DNA of 5,043 bases from an uncultured Clostridia bacterium. GTDB lineage: Bacteria; Bacillota; Clostridia; Christensenellales; Borkfalkiaceae. How positions within the stretch are numbered: the first letter of the stretch is position 1; each line of letters starts with the position of its first letter. The stretch covers positions 1 to 5,043 of the forward strand of contig CALVZR010000097.1 of the NCBI GenBank assembly GCA_944372565.1, in the 5' to 3' direction. Shown here in pieces: positions 1-4,677 of this stretch. The position numbers were made by a program, and so were the translations under genes. The notes under the pieces were generated by a model. It saw nothing but the letters and a program-made list of their open reading frames with translations. It did not search any database and had not been told where the DNA came from.

Positions 1-1541
1 CTATTTCCATCCTGCGCGGGCTGAAAGAGCGCTACGAAGTGTTCCACGGCGTGAAGATCGCCGATTCGGCCATCATCGCCGCCGCCACCCTTTCGGACAG
101 GTATATCACGGACAGATTTCTGCCCGATAAGGCGATAGACCTCATCGACGAGGCGTGCGCGATGATCAAAACGGATATCGACTCCATGCCGAGCGAGATC
201 GACGACATCCGCCGCAAGATCATGCAGCTCGAAATCGAGGAGTCCGCGCTCAAAAAGGAAACGGACGAACTTTCCAAAGCCCACCTCGAAGAGGTGCGGA
301 GGGAAAAGGGCGAACTTTCGGCGAAATACAACGAAATGGTCGCGAAATGGAAGAACGAAAAGGAGAACATCGGTAAGGTGCAGAAACTGCGCGAGCAGCT
401 CAACGAAGCCAACGCCGAACTCGAACGCGCGGAGCGCGCCTACGATCTCACCAAGGCGGGCGAACTCAAATACGGGAAGATTCCCCAGCTCAAAAAGGAG
501 CTGGAAGAATCGGAAAAGGGCGCGGGCGAGAAAGAAGGACTGCTCAAAGACCGCGTTACCGAAGAGGAGATCGCCAAGATCATATGCCGCTGGACGGGCA
601 TTCCCGTCGCCAAGCTGATGGAGGGCGAACGCGAAAAACTGCTCCATCTGGACGAGATTCTGCATAAGCGGGTCATCGGACAGGACGAGGCGGTGGAAAA
701 GGTTTCCGAAGCCATCATGCGTTCGCGGGCGGGCATCGCCGACCCCAACCGCCCGATCGGTTCCTTCCTGTTCCTCGGGCCGACGGGCGTGGGCAAGACA
801 GAACTTGCCAAAACGCTGGCGGAATGCCTGTTCGACGACGAGAAGAATATGGTGCGCATCGACATGAGCGAATATATGGAAAAATTCGCGGTGTCGCGGC
901 TGATCGGCGCGCCTCCGGGATACGTGGGGTTTGAAGACGGCGGGCAGCTCACCGAGGCGGTGCGCAGAAAGCCCTATTCGGTGGTGCTCTTCGACGAGAT
1001 CGAAAAGGCGCACCCCGACGTGTTCAACATCCTGCTGCAGGTGCTCGACGACGGGCGCATCACCGATTCGCAGGGGAGGACGGTGGACTTCAAAAACACC
1101 ATCATCATTCTCACCTCCAACCTCGGTTCGGACGTCATTTTGGAGGGCATCGGCAAGGACGGGGAAATTTCCGAAAGCGCGAAAGCGGAAGTCAACAAAC
1201 TGCTCAAAGCGCATTTCCGCCCCGAATTCCTCAACCGTCTGGACGAGATCGTGTTCTATAAACCGCTCACGAAAACGGAGATCGGCTCCATCGTCGATCT
1301 GATGCTCGCCTCGCTCGACAAGCGTCTGGCGGACAAACAGCTTAAACTCAGCGTGACGGACGCGGCGAAGAATTACATCGCGGAAAACGGCTACGACCCC
1401 GTGTTCGGCGCGCGGCCGCTGAGAAGGTTCATTCAGCATCACGTGGAAACGCTCATCGCAAAACACATCATCGCAAACGACTATCTGCCGGGAAGCACCG
1501 TCACGGTGGACGCCGGCAAGGACGGCCTGTTTATCAAATAA
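1..1541 (+). CDS. clpB: ATP-dependent chaperone/disaggregase ClpB, C-terminal 512 codons (5' end outside window)
   Basis: Cytoplasmic Hsp100 disaggregase that threads aggregated proteins through a hexameric ring, normally together with DnaK. The first complete codon is at position 3. The reading frame already encodes ISILRGLKERYE, a ClpB segment from NBD1, so the GTG at 39 is internal and about 340 N-terminal residues are missing compared with E. coli ClpB (857 aa). Visible in order: the NBD1 small domain (TDRFLPDKAIDLIDEA); a long charged coiled-coil middle domain (about 170-555), which separates ClpB from ClpA and ClpX; then NBD2 with Walker A GPTGVGKT (777-800), pore loop GYVG (918-929), Walker B VVLFDE (981-998), sensor 1 TSNLGSD, arginine finger in FRPEFLNRLDE (Arg codon 1236-1238) and sensor 2 GARPLRR (Arg codon 1413-1415). 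The C-terminus is of normal length and ends at TAA 1539-1541, with no frameshift. A terminator follows at once, so clpB ends its transcript. Any heat-shock control element would lie upstream, outside the window. Confidence 0.97.
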   Translation, partial: ISILRGLKERYEVFHGVKIADSAIIAAATLSDRYITDRFLPDKAIDLIDEACAMIKTDIDSMPSEIDDIRRKIMQLEIEESALKKETDELSKAHLEEVRREKGELSAKYNEMVAKWKNEKENIGKVQKLREQLNEANAELERAERAYDLTKAGELKYGKIPQLKKELEESEKGAGEKEGLLKDRVTEEEIAKIICRWTGIPVAKLMEGEREKLLHLDEILHKRVIGQDEAVEKVSEAIMRSRAGIADPNRPIGSFLFLGPTGVGKTELAKTLAECLFDDEKNMVRIDMSEYMEKFAVSRLIGAPPGYVGFEDGGQLTEAVRRKPYSVVLFDEIEKAHPDVFNILLQVLDDGRITDSQGRTVDFKNTIIILTSNLGSDVILEGIGKDGEISESAKAEVNKLLKAHFRPEFLNRLDEIVFYKPLTKTEIGSIVDLMLASLDKRLADKQLKLSVTDAAKNYIAENGYDPVFGARPLRRFIQHHVETLIAKHIIANDYLPGSTVTVDAGKDGLFIK

Positions 1542-1559
1542 GATTTTCCGGGAAAGGCG

Positions 1560-1586
1560 GGGCGCGGCAACGCGCCCTGTTTTTTT
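1560..1586 (+). terminator. Intrinsic terminator of clpB
   Basis: A perfect 7-bp stem (GGGCGCG 1560-1566 with CGCGCCC 1571-1577) is closed by a GCAA tetraloop of the stable GNRA type. It is followed by TG and seven T residues (1580-1586). It begins 18 bases after the clpB stop and separates clpB from the ABC transporter operon. Confidence 0.92.
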
Positions 1587-1616
1587 GCGGAGGGTAACGG
1601 GCTTTTCAAATTAAGA

Positions 1617-1631
1617 TTAAAAACTTTTTAA
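1617..1631 (+). promoter_or_regulatory. A/T-rich palindrome in a possible UP element
   Basis: TTAAAAA-C-TTTTTAA is a perfect palindrome with 7-bp arms. It ends 6 bases before the -35 box at 1638 and lies in an almost pure A/T block (1607-1637). The position fits an UP element bound by the RNA polymerase alpha subunit. A protein operator is possible. Low-complexity A/T sequence can also produce this by chance. Confidence 0.35.
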
Positions 1632-1637
1632 ATTTTC

Positions 1638-1666
1638 TTGCATATCAGAAGACGGTGAGGTATAAT
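1638..1666 (+). promoter_or_regulatory. Sigma-A-type promoter of the ABC transporter operon
   Basis: The -35 box TTGCAT (1638-1643) is separated by exactly 17 bases from a perfect -10 box TATAAT (1661-1666). A/T-rich sequence lies upstream. The start of transcription would be near 1673, giving a leader of about 45 bases before the ATG at 1718. It lies downstream of the clpB terminator, so the operon has its own promoter. The 7-bp inverted repeat AAGACGG (1649-1655) / CCGTCTT (1689-1695) encloses the -10 box and the predicted start site and could be an operator. Confidence 0.87.
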
Positions 1667-1707
1667 GAATTAGAAAGAGATCGTTTTGCCGTCTTTGGCG
1701 CGGCGGC

Positions 1708-1714
1708 GGGGGAG
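1708..1714 (+). promoter_or_regulatory. Ribosome binding site that fixes the permease start
   Basis: GGGGGAG lies 3 bases before the ATG at 1718, close but usable. It decides between two possible starts. The longer in-frame GTG at 1655 lies between the -35 and -10 boxes, so it would not be on a transcript made from this promoter, and it has no comparable purine run at the right distance. Confidence 0.7.
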
Positions 1715-1717
1715 AAT

Positions 1718-2479
1718 ATGTTAAAGCAGCTGAAATTCGATTTTTACAAGATTTTAAAATCCAGAGCACTTTTTGTGGTCTGGATTTTAATGCTTTTATT
1801 TTGTTTGGTCAATCCGGTGATGGCTATCGTTCAGAAGTCAACGGATGACGTTTATTCGCAGCTTCAGGCCAGCGGCGCGATGATTCCCGTATCGATTATC
1901 TTTTCCGTGCTGTTGAGTGCAAAAGATCTTTCTTCCGGCTATATCAAAAACATCTATTCGTTTACAAATAAACTTTGTTATATCGTTTCTAAAGTCGTTT
2001 ATATCTTTTCTTGCTGCTTGATTTATGCTCTCGGCGAGATTCTTTTTGCTGTGATAGGAAATTACTGTTTCGGCAGCGGTGTGTTCTACGACGCGTCAAG
2101 ATATTCTTTGGGAGAGATTTTTCCGTTGGGGTATTTTATTGCAGATTATATGCTGGAAATCCTGAACTGTACGGCGATCGGCGTGGTATGTTGTTTTTTG
2201 TGTATGCTGCTGAAAAAAGAATACATCGTGCTCATCATTATGCTTTTATATCTTTTTTTAGGCAGTTCCTCGCTTTATGCTGTCATCAATAACCTGGCGG
2301 GCGCGGACTTTTATATTGAGCCTTATACGCTTTTCGGTTTTTCTATGAACGGCGGGGTAACCAGCATCAGCGATAATCTCTTTTGGGAAACGATTTTGCC
2401 GGGCGTTATCGTTCCCGTCTGTTATATCCTCGTTTTCGGGTTTTTCAGCTGGCTGATCTTAAAAAAGAGAAACGTGTGA
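1718..2479 (+). CDS. ABC-2 type transporter permease
   Basis: Integral membrane subunit, 253 aa, of a probable ABC exporter whose ATPase is the next gene. About six hydrophobic segments are visible: residues 17-37, 54-68, 88-115, 146-165, 169-190 and 227-248. The protein starts with an amphipathic stretch (MLKQLKFDFYKILKS) and ends with LKKRNV, as is usual for ABC-2 permeases of 240-260 aa. After the second segment comes DLSSGYIKNI, then a basic residue and YIVSK, a pattern I recognise from the clostridial bacitracin/lantibiotic-type ABC-2 permeases; this supports the family but not the substrate. The ATG at 1718 is chosen because an upstream in-frame GTG (1655) falls inside the promoter. The stop is 10 bases before the ATPase start. 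Base composition is odd: three sampled 60-base rows hold 16, 20 and 27 G+C, against 42 in sampled rows of clpB and of the methyltransferase. Ten cysteines, mostly in or near membrane segments, are also unusual. The substrate (peptide antibiotic, lipid or other) is unknown. Confidence 0.87.
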   Translation: MLKQLKFDFYKILKSRALFVVWILMLLFCLVNPVMAIVQKSTDDVYSQLQASGAMIPVSIIFSVLLSAKDLSSGYIKNIYSFTNKLCYIVSKVVYIFSCCLIYALGEILFAVIGNYCFGSGVFYDASRYSLGEIFPLGYFIADYMLEILNCTAIGVVCCFLCMLLKKEYIVLIIMLLYLFLGSSSLYAVINNLAGADFYIEPYTLFGFSMNGGVTSISDNLFWETILPGVIVPVCYILVFGFFSWLILKKRNV

Positions 2480-2489
2480 GGGGAAGAGT

Positions 2490-3212
2490 ATGGAAGAAGT
2501 GATCATAACGAAAAATTTAACGAGGCGGTATTTCCGAAAAGAAGTGCTCAAAGATGTAAATATCTCCATTCGCAAAGGAGAGATCTACGGTATCGTGGGG
2601 AACAACGGCGCGGGCAAGAGCACGCTTTTGAAAATTATCTGCGGGCTTGTAAAGCCGACCGAAGGGAGCGTGGAATTTCCCGAAACAAAGGAAAACGCTC
2701 CCCGCGTGGGCACGCTCATCGAAAATCCGGGACTGTATTTCGATATGAGCGCGTTCGACAACATAAAAGCGAAAGCGCTCTGCATGGGAGTGAAATACTC
2801 GTCGGAAGACATCGAAGACCTTTTAAGCCTCGTGGGATTGGACGACGCGGAAGGGAAAAGGGTGCGCGCGTTTTCGATGGGCATGAAACAGCGGCTGGGG
2901 CTGGCGCTCGCGCTGGTGGGAGAGCCGGACGTGCTCATTTTGGACGAACCTATCAACGGGCTGGATCCGCAGGGGATCAACGAAATACGCAAAGTGCTCA
3001 CGGAAATCCACGAAAAGCGAGGGATCACAATGCTTATTTCCAGCCATATACTCGATGAACTCGTGAAGGTGGCAACGCGTTTTTGCGTGCTCGACAGGGG
3101 GAAGATCATCAAAGAATGCACGAAGGAAGAATTCGTGGCGGAATGCGGGGAAAGGGACATCGACGAATATTATATCGAGCTCATCGAATCCTCGCGGAAA
3201 AGAGCTTTTTAG
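2490..3212 (+). CDS. ABC transporter ATP-binding protein, BcrA/lantibiotic-immunity (LanF-like) type
   Basis: Cytoplasmic ATPase, 240 aa, expected to dimerise and power the permease encoded just upstream. Motifs in order: Walker A GNNGAGKST (residues 37-45), the Q-loop region LIENPGLY with Glu78 where most ABC proteins have Gln, signature FSMGMKQR (128-135, a divergent form of LSGGQ), Walker B VLILDE (148-153) with catalytic Glu153, D-loop GLDP (157-160) and H-loop His186 in SSHILDEL. All catalytic residues are present, so it should be active. The glutamate variant is known as the E-loop in lantibiotic-immunity ATPases such as NukF. Together with the SMGMKQR signature this points to the BcrA/LanF branch, which exports peptide antibiotics or related envelope-active compounds. 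That substrate is inferred. The Shine-Dalgarno GAGGGG (2478-2483) overlaps the permease stop, with 6 bases to the ATG, so the two genes form one tight operon. Composition is intermediate (30 of 60 G+C in a sampled row). A terminator follows. Confidence 0.93.
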   Translation: MEEVIITKNLTRRYFRKEVLKDVNISIRKGEIYGIVGNNGAGKSTLLKIICGLVKPTEGSVEFPETKENAPRVGTLIENPGLYFDMSAFDNIKAKALCMGVKYSSEDIEDLLSLVGLDDAEGKRVRAFSMGMKQRLGLALALVGEPDVLILDEPINGLDPQGINEIRKVLTEIHEKRGITMLISSHILDELVKVATRFCVLDRGKIIKECTKEEFVAECGERDIDEYYIELIESSRKRAF

Positions 3213-3243
3213 CGAAACGAAACGGCGATCGAGCCGATCGGCA

Positions 3244-3271
3244 GCGGGGCGCATTCGGCGCCCCGCTTTTT
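3244..3271 (+). terminator. Intrinsic terminator of the ABC transporter operon
   Basis: A perfect 9-bp G/C stem (GCGGGGCGC 3244-3252 with GCGCCCCGC 3258-3266), a 5-base loop ATTCG and five T residues (3267-3271). It lies 31 bases after the ATPase stop. It is the strongest hairpin in the gene-free stretch and closes the permease/ATPase transcript. Confidence 0.92.
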
Positions 3272-3372
3272 CGCCGCCCTCGTTTGCTGCCCTTATTTTT
3301 TGTCGCCCTCGCCGCCCTCGTTTTGCCGTCCTTGTTTTTACCGCCCCGCTTTTTTTCCACCCTTGTTTATAT
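3272..3372. repeat. Degenerate C/T-rich tandem repeat, about three 32-base units
   Basis: Three similar blocks follow the terminator: 3272-3303, 3310-3341 and about 3341-3372. The first two both begin CGCCGCCCTCGTTT and then run through a C/T block to a T-run. A partial duplication, CGCCCT (3304-3309), sits between them. The third is more diverged (CCGCCCCGC, a T7 run, then CCACCCTTGTTT). The + strand is pyrimidine-rich throughout. No gene is supported here on either strand. The blocks may be decayed duplications, perhaps derived from the terminator arm GCCCCGC plus T-tract. Confidence 0.5.
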
Positions 3373-3394
3373 CGCGCACGGGGCGGCTTTTTTT
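3341..3394 (+). terminator. Possible second terminator with a long loop
   Basis: CCGCCCCG (3341-3348) is exactly complementary to CGGGGCGG (3379-3386), and the latter is followed by C and seven T residues (3388-3394). The 30-base loop is long for an intrinsic terminator, which lowers confidence. It could act as a backup after the terminator at 3244-3271. An alternative fold pairs GCGGC (3383-3387) with GCCGC (3397-3401) and would place the T-tract in the loop instead. Confidence 0.4.
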
Positions 3395-3414
3395 GCGCCG
3401 CGTCCCGCAAAATC

Positions 3415-3426
3415 CTTTCCGGAAAG
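3415..3426. promoter_or_regulatory. 12-bp perfect palindrome CTTTCCGGAAAG
   Basis: CTTTCCGGAAAG is self-complementary over all 12 bases and lies about 65 bases upstream of the -35 box at 3492. It has the form of a binding site for a dimeric regulator. No regulator is encoded in the window and no second copy was seen, so its role is unknown. Confidence 0.25.
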
Positions 3427-3439
3427 AGGGGAGGAAGAG

Positions 3440-3488
3440 AAAAAGTGTCTTTTTGTGCAAAAACTCCACCCCGCAATCGAAAAATTTT
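3440..3488. other. Helically phased A/T tracts upstream of the methyltransferase promoter (probable curved DNA)
   Basis: Runs of five A or T are centred at about 3442 (A5), 3452 (T5), 3461 (A5) and 3482 (A5, then T4). The steps of 10, 9 and 21 bases are close to whole turns of the helix. Phased A-tracts are known to bend DNA, and the block ends just before the -35 box at 3492, where curvature and UP-like sequence can raise promoter strength. Small dyads (AAAAAG-TGT-CTTTTT and TTTTTG-TG-CAAAAA) overlap within it. Confidence 0.45.
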
Positions 3489-3491
3489 CTC

Positions 3492-3520
3492 TTGCATAAT
3501 GCGCGGATGTGTACTATAAT
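3492..3520 (+). promoter_or_regulatory. Sigma-A-type promoter of the methyltransferase-galT unit
   Basis: The -35 box TTGCAT (3492-3497), a 17-base spacer and a perfect -10 box TATAAT (3515-3520). AAAATTTT (3481-3488) lies directly upstream. Transcription should start near 3527, only about 8 bases before the ATG at 3535. The -35 box, spacer length and -10 box are the same as in the ABC operon promoter. Confidence 0.87.
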
Positions 3521-3534
3521 AATATTGTAAAACC

Positions 3535-4677
3535 ATGGAAAAGATCAGACTGACAATCAGCGCGGCCTCGGGCGTGGAGGGCGTTGTGAAACGGGAACTC
3601 AAACGCCTCGGGTTCGGGGAGCCTCCCGCCGAGTTCGGCGCGATATCTTTCGACGCGGAGATCGCGGACGTGGCGCGGCTCAACGTGTTTCTGCGCGCGG
3701 CGGACAGGGTGTATCTTTCCCTCGCGCGGTTTCCAGCCGCCACGTTCGACGAGTTTTTCGACGGCGTGAAAAACATCCCGTGGGAAGGAATCCTCCCGCA
3801 GGACGCGAAGATCGTCGTGGACGGCAAGAGTTTTTTGAGCCGTCTCTATGCGCTTTCCGCCTGCCAGAGCGTGGCGAAAAAGGCGATCGCCGAGCGGATG
3901 AAGTCGGCGTGCGGCATAAGCGTTCTGCCCGAAAGCGGCGCTACGGTAAAGGTGTTTTTCCGCATTCTGCGCGACGTGGCGGAGATCTCCCTCGATACCA
4001 CGGGCACGGGTCTGCACAAGCGCGGCTACCGCGACAGGGTGGGCTGTGCGCCCATACGGGAAAATCTCGCGGCGGCGATGGTGCTTTTAAGCGATTATTA
4101 TTTCGGGCGGCCGTTTGCCGATCCTTTCTGCGGTTCGGGCACGATCGCCATAGAAACGGCTATGCTCGCGCTGGACATCGCCCCGGGGCTTTCCAGGCGT
4201 TTCGATTTTGAAAATTTCCCCTTCTATCCCCGCGTTTATCTGGAGCGGGCGAGGGAGGAGGCGAAGGATAAGGAAAAGCGGGAGCGGAAAATTTCCGTAA
4301 CCGCCTCCGATATAGACCCCCAAGCCGTAAAGATGGCGAAGCGGCACGCCGCCCGCGCGGGCGTGGCGGACTGCATCCGATTCGAGGTGAAGGACGTCGC
4401 GCGTTTTGAAAGCGCGGAGCGCGCGGGGGTGATCGTCACCAATCCCCCTTACGGCGACAGGCTGCTCGACGAGCGCCGCGCGCACGCCCTCATCGGGGAA
4501 CTGGGCAGGCGGTTTGCGGCGCTGAAAGACTGGTCGCTCTTCGCGATTTCGGCGGATAAAAATTTCGAGAAGGCGTTCGGCAGGAAGGCCGATAAAAGAA
4601 GGAAACTCTACAATTCCGAAAAGGAATGCGGGTTTTACGAATATTTCACAAAGAGGGAGAAAGAAAATGGAAGGTAA
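3535..4677 (+). CDS. THUMP-domain class I SAM-dependent RNA methyltransferase (YpsC/RlmL family)
   Basis: Cytoplasmic enzyme of 380 aa in the COG0116 family, which methylates N2 of a guanosine in 23S rRNA. B. subtilis YpsC is about 385 aa; E. coli RlmL has this part fused to a second methyltransferase. The exact target base here is inferred from the family only. Domains: an N-terminal ferredoxin-like part with SGVEGVVKREL (about 1-55), a THUMP RNA-binding domain (about 60-160; RAADRVYLSLARF, then KSFLSRLYALSACQ), GTGLHKRGYR linking to the catalytic domain, SAM motif I ADPFCGSGT (195-203), acidic residues in ASDIDPQAV (Asp259, Asp261) and catalytic NPPYG (303-307). It appears full length and intact. 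The ATG at 3535 is preferred because the first residues fit the family's opening strand. However, there is no Shine-Dalgarno before it and the predicted leader is about 8 bases. An in-frame GTG at 3586 with GGAGGG 4 bases before it would remove the conserved SGVEGVV and is less likely. The gene shares its last 11 bases with galT. Confidence 0.93.
   Translation: MEKIRLTISAASGVEGVVKRELKRLGFGEPPAEFGAISFDAEIADVARLNVFLRAADRVYLSLARFPAATFDEFFDGVKNIPWEGILPQDAKIVVDGKSFLSRLYALSACQSVAKKAIAERMKSACGISVLPESGATVKVFFRILRDVAEISLDTTGTGLHKRGYRDRVGCAPIRENLAAAMVLLSDYYFGRPFADPFCGSGTIAIETAMLALDIAPGLSRRFDFENFPFYPRVYLERAREEAKDKEKRERKISVTASDIDPQAVKMAKRHAARAGVADCIRFEVKDVARFESAERAGVIVTNPPYGDRLLDERRAHALIGELGRRFAALKDWSLFAISADKNFEKAFGRKADKRRKLYNSEKECGFYEYFTKREKENGR
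4654..4659 (+). promoter_or_regulatory. Ribosome binding site of galT, inside the methyltransferase gene
   Basis: AGGGAG lies 7 bases before the ATG at 4667, a near-ideal spacing, and is within the last codons of the upstream gene. It fixes the galT start and makes translational coupling likely. Confidence 0.8.

Larger units (their letters stand above)
3213..3534. other. Gene-free stretch between the ABC operon and the methyltransferase
   Basis: These 322 bases hold, in order: a perfect 10-base palindrome GCCGATCGGC (3233-3242), the strong terminator (3244-3271), C/T-rich degenerate repeats (3272-3372), a possible second terminator (3341-3394), a 12-bp palindrome (3415-3426), phased A/T tracts (3440-3488) and the promoter (3492-3520). 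Open frames cross it on both strands, but none has a ribosome binding site or recognisable protein, and their residues are dominated by repeats of Arg, Pro and Phe that follow from the base composition. I see no RNA gene with confidence. Confidence 0.7.

Noticed and set aside
39..41. GTG as the start of clpB
   Set aside because: The frame is open to the window edge and encodes conserved ClpB sequence before this codon, so it is an internal valine.
440..1302. Alternative-frame open frames on both strands within clpB
   Set aside because: They are shadows of a GC-rich, strongly conserved gene and have no independent support.
1655..1717. A 21-codon N-terminal extension of the permease from the GTG at 1655
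   Set aside because: The GTG lies between the -35 and -10 boxes and would not be transcribed from this promoter; ABC-2 permeases normally begin like the MLKQLKFDF sequence encoded from 1718.
3233..3242. Palindrome GCCGATCGGC before the ABC operon terminator
   Set aside because: It is short, without a T-tract, and lies between the stop codon and a strong terminator; CGATCG also occurs just upstream at random spacing, so there is no clear role.
3083..3530. Overlapping + strand open frames through the gene-free stretch (138 and 76 codons)
   Set aside because: They begin inside or just after the ATPase, run through two terminators, and are composed of low-complexity Arg/Phe/Pro stretches with no family resemblance.
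3524..3556. Possible minus-strand promoter (TTGTCA and TACAAT read on the minus strand)
   Set aside because: The spacer would be 21 bases, too long for sigma-A, and the sequence is explained by the + strand promoter and the methyltransferase start.
2823..3827. A 334-codon open frame on the minus strand spanning the ATPase end, the gene-free stretch and the methyltransferase start
   Set aside because: It lies antisense to two well-supported genes, has no recognisable domain or ribosome binding site, and its Arg/Pro/Phe-rich product follows from C/T-rich sequence read backwards.
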